This document shows positions 8,637-18,202 of a stretch of DNA of 64,000 bases, in pieces. Position numbers and translations under genes: made by a program. The notes beneath the pieces were generated by a model. The model had not been told where the DNA came from, made no database searches, and saw only the letters and a program-made list of their open reading frames with translations. The stretch's first letter is position 1; the number at the start of each line of letters is the position of its first letter. The DNA comes from Pseudophaeobacter sp. (GTDB lineage: Bacteria > Pseudomonadota > Alphaproteobacteria > Rhodobacterales > Rhodobacteraceae): the NCBI GenBank assembly GCA_027019165.1, contig JALUXC010000024.1, positions 186,001 to 250,000 on the forward strand. The letters run 5' to 3'.

Positions 8637-8984
8637 TCAGCCGTATCGCACGCTCTTGCGACGATTTGATGGGTTCGGAAAGGGGATTACATTACTCGCC
8701 CCGGCAGGCCGGCTCTCAACACCCGCAGCGCCTTTTTGGATAGCCCCCGCCTCAATCAGCATCTCGGAAAGATCTGGGTAGGTTTTTCCATCCAAGACAC
8801 GGGCATTTCCAGCCAACCTCAGATTGCCTTCTTCTGCCAAATCGAACTGCACCCAATCCCCCTTTGACACAGGGATCCGGAGCCGGTCATTCGCCTCACA
8901 GTAGTAAGCCAGATCGCCTTGATCTTCGCACCAGATGATGGCTTTCCCGGCGCTCTTGTCACTCCAAAGTACAATTCCAATCAT
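8637..8984 (-). CDS. Small conserved hypothetical protein of roseobacters
   Basis: 115 residues with no signal peptide or membrane segment. It opens IGIVLWSDKSAGKAIIWCEDQGDLAYY (in two parts: a beta-rich segment with conserved Trp and Cys), reminiscent of small OB/SH3-like folds, and ends in a low-complexity basic tail. I recognise it only as a conserved hypothetical family of Rhodobacterales. A GAGG Shine-Dalgarno precedes the ATG. It is divergent from the XRE regulator at 9189, and an inverted repeat lies between them. Function unknown. Confidence 0.75.
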   Translation of the reverse strand: MIGIVLWSDKSAGKAIIWCEDQGDLAYYCEANDRLRIPVSKGDWVQFDLAEEGNLRLAGNARVLDGKTYPDLSEMLIEAGAIQKGAAGVESRPAGASNVIPFPNPSNRRKSVRYG

Positions 8985-9074
8985 CTTGTCAGCCTCGTTC
9001 GTTTATCGCTCAATTTTGGGGCAATTGTGGAGGCGCCAACATGGCAAATACTGCGTCGGGCTATTGCAATTTGT

Positions 9075-9097
9075 GTCAGATGCGACAATCATCTGAC
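9075..9097. promoter_or_regulatory. Perfect 8+8 inverted repeat, candidate operator
   Basis: GTCAGATG and CATCTGAC are separated by 7 nt between two divergent genes, 92 bp upstream of the XRE regulator and 91 bp upstream of the minus-strand gene. Candidate autoregulatory operator, from symmetry and position. Confidence 0.5.
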
Positions 9098-9188
9098 GTC
9101 ATATCGAAACATAAATGACGCGATATAGCGACAAGTCGTTGAAAACGCTTCATTGAACGGGATTTTTTTGTCGGCGAACACTTCAAAG

Positions 9189-10019
9189 ATGGCGGAATCG
9201 GGCATACCACGCAGCATCCACGGACCTCGGCACTCACGCTCTCCAGCGGAATTGCGCGACATGTTTGGCGCGAACTTGCGTCACCTGGCGCAACGGTATT
9301 CTTCCATTTCGGAACTGTCGCGACGCCTTGGCATCAACCGGACGCAGTTCAACCGATACATGTCCGGCGAGAGTTTTCCGAGACCGGACGTTCTTGATCG
9401 GATCTGTTGCTTCTTTGACGTTGATGCGCGTATCCTGCTCGAGCCTGTTGACACACTTGACAAGCAGGCAAGGATCCTCACCGGTCCGTTCCTGGGCGAC
9501 TTTCTCGGTCATGGGTTCCAGAACCTTGGCGAACAGATATTCGCATCCGGTTTCTACCGTTTCACGCGCCGAAGCTTCATCAACGATGATCGTTACGTGG
9601 TTGGATTGGTCCATGTGTTTCGCGGTGAAGCCGGGGCGACATTCATCAAGGGCTTCGAAGCGCGGGAGGCAATGCGCCATCAGGGCCTGCCAGAAGACCC
9701 GGCCTCTCGCGAGTTCCGAGGTGTGATCAGTTGCCACGAGGACGGCGTAGCGTTCCTGATCTCACGGCGTCGCTCCATGACGTATTCGTTCAACTATCTG
9801 GCCCGCGCAGCCTCGCTCGAAAACAATTATTGGGTCGGCTATGTCGCGCGCACGATCCGTGAGGGCGGCGGCGAAAGGGTGACAAGGATGGTCTATGAAT
9901 ACCTCGGGCGCGACATCGCACCGGCCGTCGCCGCGGCCCGGAAAACCGGCTTTGTCGCCGAAGAAGATCTCCTTCCCTATCATCGCAGGTTGCTACGCAC
10001 CAAAGAACAGTTCTTCTAA
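9189..10019 (+). CDS. XRE-type helix-turn-helix transcriptional regulator
   Basis: About 276 residues. An N-terminal HTH (about residues 20-80) contains ISELSRRLGINRTQFNRYMSGES and a dimer-like helix DRICCFFDVDARILLEP. The remaining 190 residues form an uncharacterised domain with no recognisable catalytic motif, perhaps a sensor domain. The start is uncertain: an ATG at 9189 and a TTG at 9153 are both in frame and neither has a strong ribosome-binding site; I prefer the ATG. It is divergent from the small conserved gene at 8637-8984, with a perfect inverted repeat between them. Regulon unknown. Confidence 0.85.
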   Translation: MAESGIPRSIHGPRHSRSPAELRDMFGANLRHLAQRYSSISELSRRLGINRTQFNRYMSGESFPRPDVLDRICCFFDVDARILLEPVDTLDKQARILTGPFLGDFLGHGFQNLGEQIFASGFYRFTRRSFINDDRYVVGLVHVFRGEAGATFIKGFEAREAMRHQGLPEDPASREFRGVISCHEDGVAFLISRRRSMTYSFNYLARAASLENNYWVGYVARTIREGGGERVTRMVYEYLGRDIAPAVAAARKTGFVAEEDLLPYHRRLLRTKEQFF

Positions 10020-10031
10020 TTGCCCTGAGCC

Positions 10032-10802
10032 TCATTCAGCATGAGCAATCAGCCGGTAAATGTGCCAGGTCGCATGCCCCAAAAGCGGAAGGACAACGAA
10101 CAGCCCCAAGAACCCCGGCACCATCGCTGCAAAGGTCAAGGCCGCGATCAGGATGCCCCATAGGATCATCGGAACAAAGTTGCGCTGCACGTAAGAAAAG
10201 CTGGTGATCATGGCTGTCACAAAGTCCACCTCACGATCCAGCAGGAGCGGCAGGGAAATCACCGTGATCATGTAAAGCAGCAGAGCAAAAAGCGCTCCAA
10301 CCACCGTGCCCGCCGCAAGCATGCTGATCCCTTCCGCTGACAGGAACACCTCAAGCGAGCTGGAAATATTGGTCATCGTGGACAGGCCCAGGAACAAGGC
10401 AAAGATCATGTGCCCCAGGAAAAACCAGAATAGAAAGACCACGATGATAATCGCGCAGATCGACGGCAACTGTCGGCGGCCTTGCTGCAGGACAACCCCG
10501 AGGATGGCGCGCGCATCCATCTCCTCCCCCTGCTCCAGCCGGTGAGAGACCTCATAAAGGCCCACAGCTGCAAAAGGGCCGATCAATGGAAAGCCGATCG
10601 CTGCAAGGACCAGCCAGAAGGTCGTACCGGTCTGAAGGGTTACCCAGGCCATCGCCCAGCCTGCCAGAACATAGACACCTGCGAAAAACAGCCCATAGCC
10701 AGGCCGTGCCCTGAAATCTCGCCAGCCGCTGCGCAAGGCCTCACGCAGTATCTCTGTGCGCATGGGCCGCAACTCTGGCACACCAAAGGCTTTTTCAGTC
10801 AT
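10032..10802 (-). CDS. DUF2189-family integral membrane protein
   Basis: 256 residues with about six hydrophobic segments and the [22 protein letters not shown] stretch that marks the DUF2189 family (conserved predicted membrane proteins of alphaproteobacteria). The start is the ATG at 10802, preceded by a purine-rich GGAGGAAGCGGAGC; the longer frame reaching 10880 would overlap the amidase upstream. It lies 48 bp downstream of the amidase gene in the same direction. Biochemical role unknown. Confidence 0.85.
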   Translation of the reverse strand: MTEKAFGVPELRPMRTEILREALRSGWRDFRARPGYGLFFAGVYVLAGWAMAWVTLQTGTTFWLVLAAIGFPLIGPFAAVGLYEVSHRLEQGEEMDARAILGVVLQQGRRQLPSICAIIIVVFLFWFFLGHMIFALFLGLSTMTNISSSLEVFLSAEGISMLAAGTVVGALFALLLYMITVISLPLLLDREVDFVTAMITSFSYVQRNFVPMILWGILIAALTFAAMVPGFLGLFVVLPLLGHATWHIYRLIAHAE

Positions 10803-10849
10803 TGCTCCGCTTCCTCCCCGAAACGTCTTTCCTCCTCCCGAGGCTCTCC

Positions 10850-12253
10850 TCACCCTGGTGGAGGCGCTTTCTGAGGCCACATGGTGGCCCCGTGATACTG
10901 TTGCCCAAGGGCCAGAAGCCTCTGATCCTGCCCCTGCGCGCCAAAGATCTGAATGCCCATCGGGAGGCCCTTTTGGCCAAACCCTGCCGGTGCAGCCAGA
11001 CAGGGCAGACCCAACAGGCTGACGGGCAACACGACCTGCATCCAGCGATGGTAAGTGTCCATCTGCACGCCCGCAATTTCGCGCGGGTAGTCGATCTCAA
11101 CCGGAAACGGCCAGCACTGCGCCGTGGGAAGGATCAGCGCGTCATAGCTCTGAAACAGCCGCGTCGCCGCGCGCTGCCAGTCCGAGCGCAGATCCGACGC
11201 CTCCTGCACCTGCTGTGCGGTCATGGCAAGGCCGCGCTCCAGCTCCCAGATCGCGGTGTCTTTCAAATGCTCGCGGCGATCCTCGAACACCCGCAGGCCC
11301 GCAGCCACGGCAAAAGACCGCAGGGTTATCCAGGATTCCCAGATCTTCTCTGCAGGGAAAGGCGGCGCCACGGCTTCGACGCTGTGGCCGAGGTCCTCAA
11401 AGACCTTGAGCGTAGCTGCGCAGGTCTCCAGCACGCCCTCCTCCATCGGGAAGGCCCCGCCCCAATCGCCCAGCCAACCGATCCGCATCGGGCCCGGTTC
11501 CGGCAGCGGCACCACAGGCATCCCGCCCGAGGCCAAGGGCTGACGCGCATCCGGCCCCGCCATTACATCCAGCAGCAAGGCGATATCCTCGGGGCTGCGC
11601 GCCATGGGCCCGAGCGTCGACAGGGGGTGCAGGAACAGATCCCCCTTGGGTTCGGACGGCACCCAGCCCCAGGTGGGGCGAAAGCCGTAGACATTGTTCC
11701 AACCGGCCGGGTTGCGCAGCGATCCCATCATGTCCGACCCATCCGCCAGCGCCACCATATCGGCTGCCAGCGCCACCGCCGCCCCGCCCGAAGAGCCACC
11801 ACAGGTACGACTGCCGTCAAAAGGATTGCGCGTCGCGCCATAGACCGGGTTGAAGGTATGCGACCCCAGCCCGAACTCCGGCGTATTGGTCTTGCCGATG
11901 AGGATCGCCCCCGCTGCCCGCAGACGGGCGACGAACAACTCATCCTCTGTGGGCACAAAATCCTTCAAGAGCGGCGAGCCCTGGGTGGAGGCGATGCCCC
12001 TGACATTCGCCAGATCCTTGACCGCCATGGGCAGGCCATGCAGAGGGCCAAGCGGCACATGAGCTGCGCGCATGGCATCCGCCTTGCGGGCCTCCTCCAT
12101 CAGCTCTTCGGCAGGCCTGAGCGCCACGATCGCATTCAGATCCGGATTCACCGACGCAATCCGCGCCAATGTGCGCTCCATCAGCGCAGTGGCCGTCAGG
12201 GTGCCATCACGCAATTGCGCCAATATCTCGCGTGCAGACTGATAGTCGCTCAT
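10850..12253 (-). CDS. Amidase (amidase-signature family)
   Basis: 467 residues. The Ser-cisSer-Lys triad of the amidase-signature fold is visible: Lys in [10 protein letters not shown], the cis-Ser in the glycine/serine-rich [14 protein letters not shown] and the nucleophile in [13 protein letters not shown]. The start is the ATG at 12253 with GGAG ten bases upstream; 11 further residues in frame are less likely. The closest resemblance is to broad-specificity amidases rather than GatA, since no GatB/GatC genes are adjacent. It hydrolyses a carboxamide to acid plus ammonia; the substrate is not predictable. Possible operon with the DUF2189 gene. Confidence 0.92.
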   Translation of the reverse strand: MSDYQSAREILAQLRDGTLTATALMERTLARIASVNPDLNAIVALRPAEELMEEARKADAMRAAHVPLGPLHGLPMAVKDLANVRGIASTQGSPLLKDFVPTEDELFVARLRAAGAILIGKTNTPEFGLGSHTFNPVYGATRNPFDGSRTCGGSSGGAAVALAADMVALADGSDMMGSLRNPAGWNNVYGFRPTWGWVPSEPKGDLFLHPLSTLGPMARSPEDIALLLDVMAGPDARQPLASGGMPVVPLPEPGPMRIGWLGDWGGAFPMEEGVLETCAATLKVFEDLGHSVEAVAPPFPAEKIWESWITLRSFAVAAGLRVFEDRREHLKDTAIWELERGLAMTAQQVQEASDLRSDWQRAATRLFQSYDALILPTAQCWPFPVEIDYPREIAGVQMDTYHRWMQVVLPVSLLGLPCLAAPAGFGQKGLPMGIQIFGAQGQDQRLLALGQQYHGATMWPQKAPPPG

Positions 12254-12362
12254 GATCGGTTGGGCTCCGTTCTCGATATGAGACAAAGCCTAGCGGCAGA
12301 TTTTTGCAAAAGAAAGCGGTGACTTGTCTCAGGCGGGGCTGTAGCGCCCCTGCCCGATCCAG

Positions 12363-13487
12363 TTACTCAGCCTGCGCGTCCGCGCGGCTCTTGCCGGAGA
12401 CGTTCAGCGCCAGGGTCGCCGCCATGAAGCCGTCCAGATCGCCGTCCAGTACGCCCTTGGTGTCCGAGGTTTCGTGGCCGGTGCGCAGGTCCTTCACCAT
12501 CTGGTAGGGCTGCAGGACGTAGGATCGGATCTGGTTGCCCCAGCCCGCATCGCCCTTATTCTCATGCGCCTCGTTGATGGCCGCGTTGCGGCGGTCCAGC
12601 TCCAGCTGGTAGAGGCGCGATTTCAGGGCCTTCATGGCGATATCGCGGTTCTGGTGCTGGGATTTTTCCGAGCTGGTCACCACGATGCCGGTGGGATGGT
12701 GGGTGATCCGCACCGCCGAGTCGGTAGTGTTGACGTGCTGCCCGCCCGCACCGGAGGAGCGATAGGTATCGATGCGGATATCCGCCGGGTTCACCTCAAT
12801 GTCGATATTGTCATCCACCACCGGGTAGACCCAGACCGAGCTGAACGACGTGTGCCGCTTGGCGGCCGAGTCATAGGGCGAAATCCGCACCAGACGGTGC
12901 ACGCCGCTTTCGGACTTCAGCCAGCCATAGGCATTGGGGCCGGAAATCTTGTAGGAGGCGGATTTGATCCCCGCCTCTTCGCCCGCGCTTTCGGATTGCA
13001 GCTCGACCTTGTAGCCTTTCTTTTCGGCCCAGCGCACATACATGCGCGCCAGCATCGACGCCCAGTCGCAGCTTTCTGTGCCCCCGGCGCCTGCGTTGAT
13101 CTCAAGGAAAGTGTCGTTGCCATCTGCCTCACCGTCCAGGAGCGCTTCCAGCTCCTTTTCGGCGGCCTTGTCTTTCAACGCCTTCAGAGCCTCTTCGGCA
13201 TCCGCGACGACCTCGTCATCCTCTTCCATCTCACCAAGTTCGATCAGCTCGATATTGTCGGCCAGATCCTGCTTGATACCCTTGTAGGTGTTGATCGCAT
13301 CCACCAGCATCTGCCGCTCGCGCATCAGTTTCTGCGCTGCGTCAGGATCGTCCCACAGGGTCGGATCCTCAACGCGGGCATTGAATTCCTCCAGGCGGAA
13401 TTCGGCTGTTTCCCAGTTCAAACGCTGTGCCAAAAGCTCAAGCGACTTCTCGATCTCGGTCACGATATTCTGGGTCTCGGCGCGCAT
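12363..13487 (-). CDS. prfB: Peptide chain release factor 2
   Basis: 374 residues. It releases the nascent chain at UGA/UAA. The GGQ loop is [10 protein letters not shown]. The stop-codon recognition tripeptide reads SPY (in [16 protein letters not shown]), whereas E. coli RF2 has SPF; I recall Tyr as usual in alphaproteobacterial RF2. The reading frame is uninterrupted from ATG 13487, so the programmed +1 frameshift that autoregulates E. coli prfB is absent. In related genomes prfB follows the gene for PBP1A; here a divergently oriented RTX/Hint gene separates them. Confidence 0.97.
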   Translation of the reverse strand: MRAETQNIVTEIEKSLELLAQRLNWETAEFRLEEFNARVEDPTLWDDPDAAQKLMRERQMLVDAINTYKGIKQDLADNIELIELGEMEEDDEVVADAEEALKALKDKAAEKELEALLDGEADGNDTFLEINAGAGGTESCDWASMLARMYVRWAEKKGYKVELQSESAGEEAGIKSASYKISGPNAYGWLKSESGVHRLVRISPYDSAAKRHTSFSSVWVYPVVDDNIDIEVNPADIRIDTYRSSGAGGQHVNTTDSAVRITHHPTGIVVTSSEKSQHQNRDIAMKALKSRLYQLELDRRNAAINEAHENKGDAGWGNQIRSYVLQPYQMVKDLRTGHETSDTKGVLDGDLDGFMAATLALNVSGKSRADAQAE

Positions 13488-13620
13488 CTTGGGATCATCC
13501 TGTCATCACGTTCAGAGGTGCGTGATAGCCCACTGTCATCGGTAGAACAAGTAGGGTCTGCGCCACGCCGCCTTGGGCTATTGGCCAAGCCAATCGCCCT
13601 ATGAGGTCTCACTCAAAACC

Positions 13621-13639
13621 AGGCCTCACGGCCTTTTTT
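13621..13639 (+). terminator. Short orphan terminator-like hairpin
   Basis: A 5-bp stem (A-GGCC / GGCC-T, 4-nt loop) is followed by six T on the plus strand between divergent prfB and the RTX/Hint gene. No plus-strand gene precedes it, so it could end a small RNA or be fortuitous. Nothing else recognisable lies in the 262-bp gap. Confidence 0.3.
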
Positions 13640-13749
13640 GTGATAACTTTATCTTCCTTCAACCTTCCTCACCTTTTGGCAACTCTCATCCTGTAAGTGC
13701 GTATTGCCCCCAATCCTGAGCGCCTTAGCAACCCAAGGACCTGTGCCCT

Positions 13750-15495
13750 ATGCCTGTCGGATACCTTGTCGAACTCGGCGATGCATCGCTGAACACCTCG
13801 GACGCCATCAGTGGCTCCGCAGTCTCATTCACCACGACCGATCTCATCGGCACCGGGAACTGGACGTGGAGCGGAACGTCCGGAGGCACGAGTTATGTCG
13901 ACCAGGTGGACCCCGGGACCTACTACGCAGCGAGCGATGGGAATGTGTATTTTGTACCTGATGCAGGTCCAGTGGACAGCCTTAGCAGCGCATCAGCCAC
14001 CAATCCCCCCTCTTACACCGTTGAACCAAATGCGGTTGACGGCACGGCCGGCGCCGACCGGATCGACAGCAGCTACACTGACGGTGACGGAGACCGGGTC
14101 GACAATGGGGGGGCAACCTCCGACACGGTTCTGGCCGGGGGCGGCGACGATTCCGTATCCACCGGCGGGGGCGCAGACTCGCTGCGCGGCGGTACAGGCA
14201 ATGACACGTTGCGCGGTGGCAGTGACAATGACACGCTTGAAGGCGGTGCAGGGGCCGATAGCCTGCACGGCGGGACTGGCACGGATTACGTCGACTACAG
14301 CAACTCGGACGAAGCCGTTAACATCAACCTGTCGACTGGCAGCGCCTCGGGCGGGGAAGCTGACGGAGACACGTTCAGCGGCATAGATGGCGTTTTTGGC
14401 TCGGATTTTGACGACACGATCGTCGGTTTCAATCACTCCTCCACAGATCCTGCCGACACCTACACGAATGTCTTCCATGGCGGCGGGGGCAATGACTACA
14501 TGGACGGCGCCGGAGGCAACGACAGCCTTTATGGCGATGAAGGCGAAGACACCCTGTTGGGGGGGGCGGGCAATGACACCCTCTTTGGCGGCGATGATGC
14601 CGACAGCCTGATCGGCGGAACGGGTTCGGACCTCGTCAAAGGAGAAGCCGGCAACGATACTCTCGCAGCGGGCCAAGGAGACACCCTGTGGGGCGGCGAT
14701 GACCGCGATATGTTCCGCGTCACGAATGACGGCTCCTCTTCAACCGAGACGATCTACGTCCGTGGCGGCGAAGGTGGCGATGACTGGGATACGCTGGATT
14801 TCAACGGTCAGTTGGACCCCAACACCCTGACCATTACCAGCACCAGTGCGGATGGTACCAAAAGCGGGCACGCCTATCTGCAGGACGGAACCTATGTCGA
14901 GTTCGTGGATATCGAAGGCATCATCTGCTTTGCAGAAGGCACTTTGATCGCAACGCTGTCAGGTCCGGTTCCGGTTGAGGCCCTACAGCCCGGAGACTTG
15001 ATCGCAACGCAGGACAACGGCTACCAGCCGCTGCGCTGGGTCGGTCGCTCAACCGTGCCCGCACACGGAAATCTGGCCCCTGTGCTGATCAAAGCCGGAA
15101 CCTTTGGCGCCAAGCGCGACCTGCGCGTCTCTCCTCAGCATCGGATGCTCCTCTCGGGTCCCGAGGCGCAGTGCATGTTCGGAGGCAGCGAAGTCATGGC
15201 CGCTGCGTGCCACCTGATCAACGACCACAGCGTATTGCGCCAACCAACCGGATTTGTGACCTACCTGCACCTGCTTCTGGACCGGCATGAGGTGATCTTT
15301 GCCGAGGGTGCCCCGACCGAGAGCTTCTTTCCCGGCCCTCAGGCCTTTGACGCGATGAGCGCGGCCACGCTGGACAGCCTGTTTCGCGCCATGCCCCAAC
15401 TGCGCACCAATCCCTGTGGGTTCGGCCCGACCGCAAGACAGTGCCTGACAGGACGCGAAGCTGCGGCGGCATTCTGGGACATTGAGCCGCGCTGA
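13750..15495 (+). CDS. Secreted RTX calcium-binding protein with C-terminal Hint domain
   Basis: 581 residues, no classical signal peptide. Residues of about 95-350 hold many GGxGxDxLxGG nonapeptide repeats (hemolysin-type calcium-binding, for example GGTGNDTLRGG and GGAGNDTLFGG). The C-terminal region is a Hint (Hedgehog/intein) domain, beginning at Cys393 in ICFAEGTLI and containing LQPGDLI and VSPQHRMLLSG, the Hint_2 type common in roseobacters. Such proteins leave the cell by type I secretion; no T1SS genes are nearby. A Hint domain can self-cleave at its leading Cys, which here would separate the RTX part from the tail; that is inference. It stands in opposite direction between mrcA and prfB. 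Confidence 0.92.
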   Translation: MPVGYLVELGDASLNTSDAISGSAVSFTTTDLIGTGNWTWSGTSGGTSYVDQVDPGTYYAASDGNVYFVPDAGPVDSLSSASATNPPSYTVEPNAVDGTAGADRIDSSYTDGDGDRVDNGGATSDTVLAGGGDDSVSTGGGADSLRGGTGNDTLRGGSDNDTLEGGAGADSLHGGTGTDYVDYSNSDEAVNINLSTGSASGGEADGDTFSGIDGVFGSDFDDTIVGFNHSSTDPADTYTNVFHGGGGNDYMDGAGGNDSLYGDEGEDTLLGGAGNDTLFGGDDADSLIGGTGSDLVKGEAGNDTLAAGQGDTLWGGDDRDMFRVTNDGSSSTETIYVRGGEGGDDWDTLDFNGQLDPNTLTITSTSADGTKSGHAYLQDGTYVEFVDIEGIICFAEGTLIATLSGPVPVEALQPGDLIATQDNGYQPLRWVGRSTVPAHGNLAPVLIKAGTFGAKRDLRVSPQHRMLLSGPEAQCMFGGSEVMAAACHLINDHSVLRQPTGFVTYLHLLLDRHEVIFAEGAPTESFFPGPQAFDAMSAATLDSLFRAMPQLRTNPCGFGPTARQCLTGREAAAAFWDIEPR

Positions 15496-15512
15496 GGCTT
15501 TTGTCCCAATAA

Positions 15513-18014
15513 TTAATAGAGCCCGCCGGAGCTTATGGTCCCAAAGCTAGCCTTCGGCCCAAGAACAGCGGTCCCACCTGTTGATGTCGTCACCTGACGG
15601 CCAGATTGCTGCACTTCTTCCAGCAAAGGAAGGTTCGAACCCATGGCGAAACCGCCGTCGAAGGTCATTCCAAAAATCGGTTCGGCGCCATCACGGAAAT
15701 ACTCGGCAACCACATAGTCACCAGAGGCATCCAGCGGCAGCGGCGCTCCGGTATAGCGGTCGATCTTGATGAAACGCCCCCCTTCGGGAACGGCGAAGGG
15801 GCCACCGCCAAATTTGGCCACGGCTTTCTGCATGAACTGCTGGAACACCGGCCCACACATGGTGCCGCCATAGGCGCCCCGGCCCATCGGACGCGGCTGG
15901 TCAAAGCCCATGTAGCACCCAGCCACAATGTTTGAGGTAAAGCCGACAAACCAGACATCGCGGGAGTCGTTGGTTGTCCCGGTTTTGCCCGCTGCAGGCA
16001 CCGGCAGGTTGATCACGCTGGAGGCCGTGCCGCGATCCACCACACCTTTCAGCATGGACGTCAGCTGATAGGCCGTAATCGGATCCATCACCTGATCCCG
16101 GTCCGCAACAATGCGCGGGCTGCGCCCTTCGGGGAGCGCTGCCACCGAACAGTCCACGCAATCGCGGTCATCATGGCGATAGATCGTGCGGCCGAAACGG
16201 TCCTGGATCCGGTCAACCAGGGTCGGCTGCACCCGCTGCCCCCCGTTGGCAAACATCGCATAGGCCGCAACCATCTTGTACAGCGTGGTCTCTTCGGCGC
16301 CCAGCGAGTTCGCAAGGAAGGTGCCCATATTATCATAGACCCCAAAGCGTTCCGCGTAGCCTGCAATCACAGGCATACCGACCTCTTGGGCCAGGCGGAT
16401 GGTCATCAGGTTTCGGCTCATCTCGATGCCGGTGCGCAGCGGCGTGGGACCGTAAAACTTGTTGGTGGAGTTCTTGGGCCGCCACAGCCCCTGTGGGGTG
16501 TTGATCTCAATGGGCGCATCCACAACGATCGTTGCTGGACTATATCCGCTGTCCAGTGCAGCTGCGTAAACAAAGGGCTTGAAGCTCGACCCCGGCTGAC
16601 GCTGCGCCTGGGTGGCACGATTGAAGACCGAATGTTGGTAGGAAAAACCGCCCTGCATCGCCAGAACGCGCCCTGTGTTCACGTCCATGGCGACAAAGCC
16701 GCCCTGCACCTCGGGCACCTGACGCAGCGACCAGTGGCTGAACGCGTCGTTTTTCATCTCCGCACGGACCAGCACGACATCGCCGCGGGTGAAATTCTCT
16801 TTGAAGTTGCCCTTCATCCATTTGATGTCAGAGCGCGGCACCTGCCCGGTTTCGGCAACGCCCTCGACGCCGACGGTCAATGACTGGTCCGCAACCTCAA
16901 GCACAACCGCCGGAAGCCACTTGCCGCCGAGTGTAACATCACGCGGCACATCCGCATTCGAAAGCGCCGCGCGCCAACTGTCCTCGCTCTCCAGGTCTTC
17001 CGCGGTCAGGGTAACCCCCGTGCCCTTCCAGATCCCGCGCGAGCGGTCGTATTTCTCAAGCCCCGCACGCATTGCCAGAGCGGCCTCGGTCTGCATTTCC
17101 TCGTCGATGGTAGCGCGCACGGTAAAGCCGCCGGTAAAGAACTCACCCTCGCCAAAGTCCTGGCTCAGCTGGCGGCGAATCTCATCGGTGAAATAGTCGC
17201 GCGGCGGCAGGGCTGTACGGAAGCTTTCAAAATCGCCGTTCTGAACCGAGCGCAGCGGCTGCTCGACTTCGACCTTGTAGACGTCTTCAGAGATGTAGCC
17301 ATTCTCGAACATCTCCCGCAGCACATAATTGCGCCGGTCGGTAAGGCGCTGCTTGCGACGCACCGGGTGATAGTCCGATGGCGCCTTGGGCAAGGACGCC
17401 AGCGTTGCGGCCTCATGCGGCGCCAGTTCCCCCAGAGTTTTGTTGAAATAGGTTTGAGCGGCGGCGGCGACACCATAGGAATTCTGGCCCAGGAAAATCT
17501 CGTTGAGATAGAGTTCCAGAATCTTGTCCTTGGACAGCGTCTCTTCCAGCCGGGTGGCAAGGATGATTTCCTTGATCTTTCGCGCGGCCCTTCGGTCGCC
17601 AGAGAGCAGGAAGTTCTTCATCACCTGCTGGGTGATCGTCGAAGCCCCGCGCACGTTTGAGCCACGCGAGCGGACCGCCTCAATGGCGGCAGCCGCAATA
17701 CCACGCGCATCATACCCTTTGTGGGAATAAAAATTCTTGTCTTCAGCCGAGATAAACGCCTGTTTGACCAGAACCGGGATCTCTTCGGACGGGGTGAACA
17801 GTCGCCGTTCCTCGGCGAATTCATCGATCAGCTGGCCTTCGCCCGAGTAGATCCGGCTGATGGTCGGCGGTTGATACTGCGCAAGAGATTCGTGGCTGGG
17901 CAGGTCACGCCCGTAAATCCAGAAGACCGCACCAATGGTAAGCGCAATCACAGCGATCCCAAGAGTGATCGTACTGAATATGGAGCCAAAAAAGGATAGA
18001 ATGAACCTGAGCAC
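15513..18014 (-). CDS. mrcA: Penicillin-binding protein 1A (bifunctional transglycosylase/transpeptidase)
   Basis: 833 residues. N-terminal signal anchor (about 5-32), GT51 glycosyltransferase domain with the catalytic Glu in SAEDKNFYSHKGYD and STITQQVMKNF, an intervening OB-like domain, then the transpeptidase domain with SxxK (PGSSFKPF), SRN (MSRNLM) and KTG (AGKTGTTNDSRDVWF). It polymerises and cross-links peptidoglycan. The start codon appears to be GTG at 18014 with GAGG upstream. A 12-bp palindrome (18041-18052) sits just upstream. It follows amiC by 188 bp, a cell-wall gene pairing frequent in alphaproteobacteria. Confidence 0.97.
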   Translation of the reverse strand: MLRFILSFFGSIFSTITLGIAVIALTIGAVFWIYGRDLPSHESLAQYQPPTISRIYSGEGQLIDEFAEERRLFTPSEEIPVLVKQAFISAEDKNFYSHKGYDARGIAAAAIEAVRSRGSNVRGASTITQQVMKNFLLSGDRRAARKIKEIILATRLEETLSKDKILELYLNEIFLGQNSYGVAAAAQTYFNKTLGELAPHEAATLASLPKAPSDYHPVRRKQRLTDRRNYVLREMFENGYISEDVYKVEVEQPLRSVQNGDFESFRTALPPRDYFTDEIRRQLSQDFGEGEFFTGGFTVRATIDEEMQTEAALAMRAGLEKYDRSRGIWKGTGVTLTAEDLESEDSWRAALSNADVPRDVTLGGKWLPAVVLEVADQSLTVGVEGVAETGQVPRSDIKWMKGNFKENFTRGDVVLVRAEMKNDAFSHWSLRQVPEVQGGFVAMDVNTGRVLAMQGGFSYQHSVFNRATQAQRQPGSSFKPFVYAAALDSGYSPATIVVDAPIEINTPQGLWRPKNSTNKFYGPTPLRTGIEMSRNLMTIRLAQEVGMPVIAGYAERFGVYDNMGTFLANSLGAEETTLYKMVAAYAMFANGGQRVQPTLVDRIQDRFGRTIYRHDDRDCVDCSVAALPEGRSPRIVADRDQVMDPITAYQLTSMLKGVVDRGTASSVINLPVPAAGKTGTTNDSRDVWFVGFTSNIVAGCYMGFDQPRPMGRGAYGGTMCGPVFQQFMQKAVAKFGGGPFAVPEGGRFIKIDRYTGAPLPLDASGDYVVAEYFRDGAEPIFGMTFDGGFAMGSNLPLLEEVQQSGRQVTTSTGGTAVLGPKASFGTISSGGLY

Positions 18015-18202
18015 GGATAGGGCCTCATTTGCGCGGTTCCGCCTATATAGGCAGCCATGTCGCCGGGGTCAAAACGGGTAGCGGCGGTTATATGCCACCA
18101 GCCTGATATAACCATAGAGGATTCCCCGACCAAGCAACAGGCCCGGCACCGCAGGTTGACGGGATCGGCAGGTCATGGCTGAGCCGGGTCGGGAAAAACC
18201 GC

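Noticed and set aside
10802-12322. 506-aa plus-strand ORF opposite the amidase
   Set aside because: Antisense to a gene with the full amidase catalytic triad; no known domain.
12363-13487. Programmed frameshift in prfB
   Set aside because: The frame is continuous with no in-frame UGA near codon 26.
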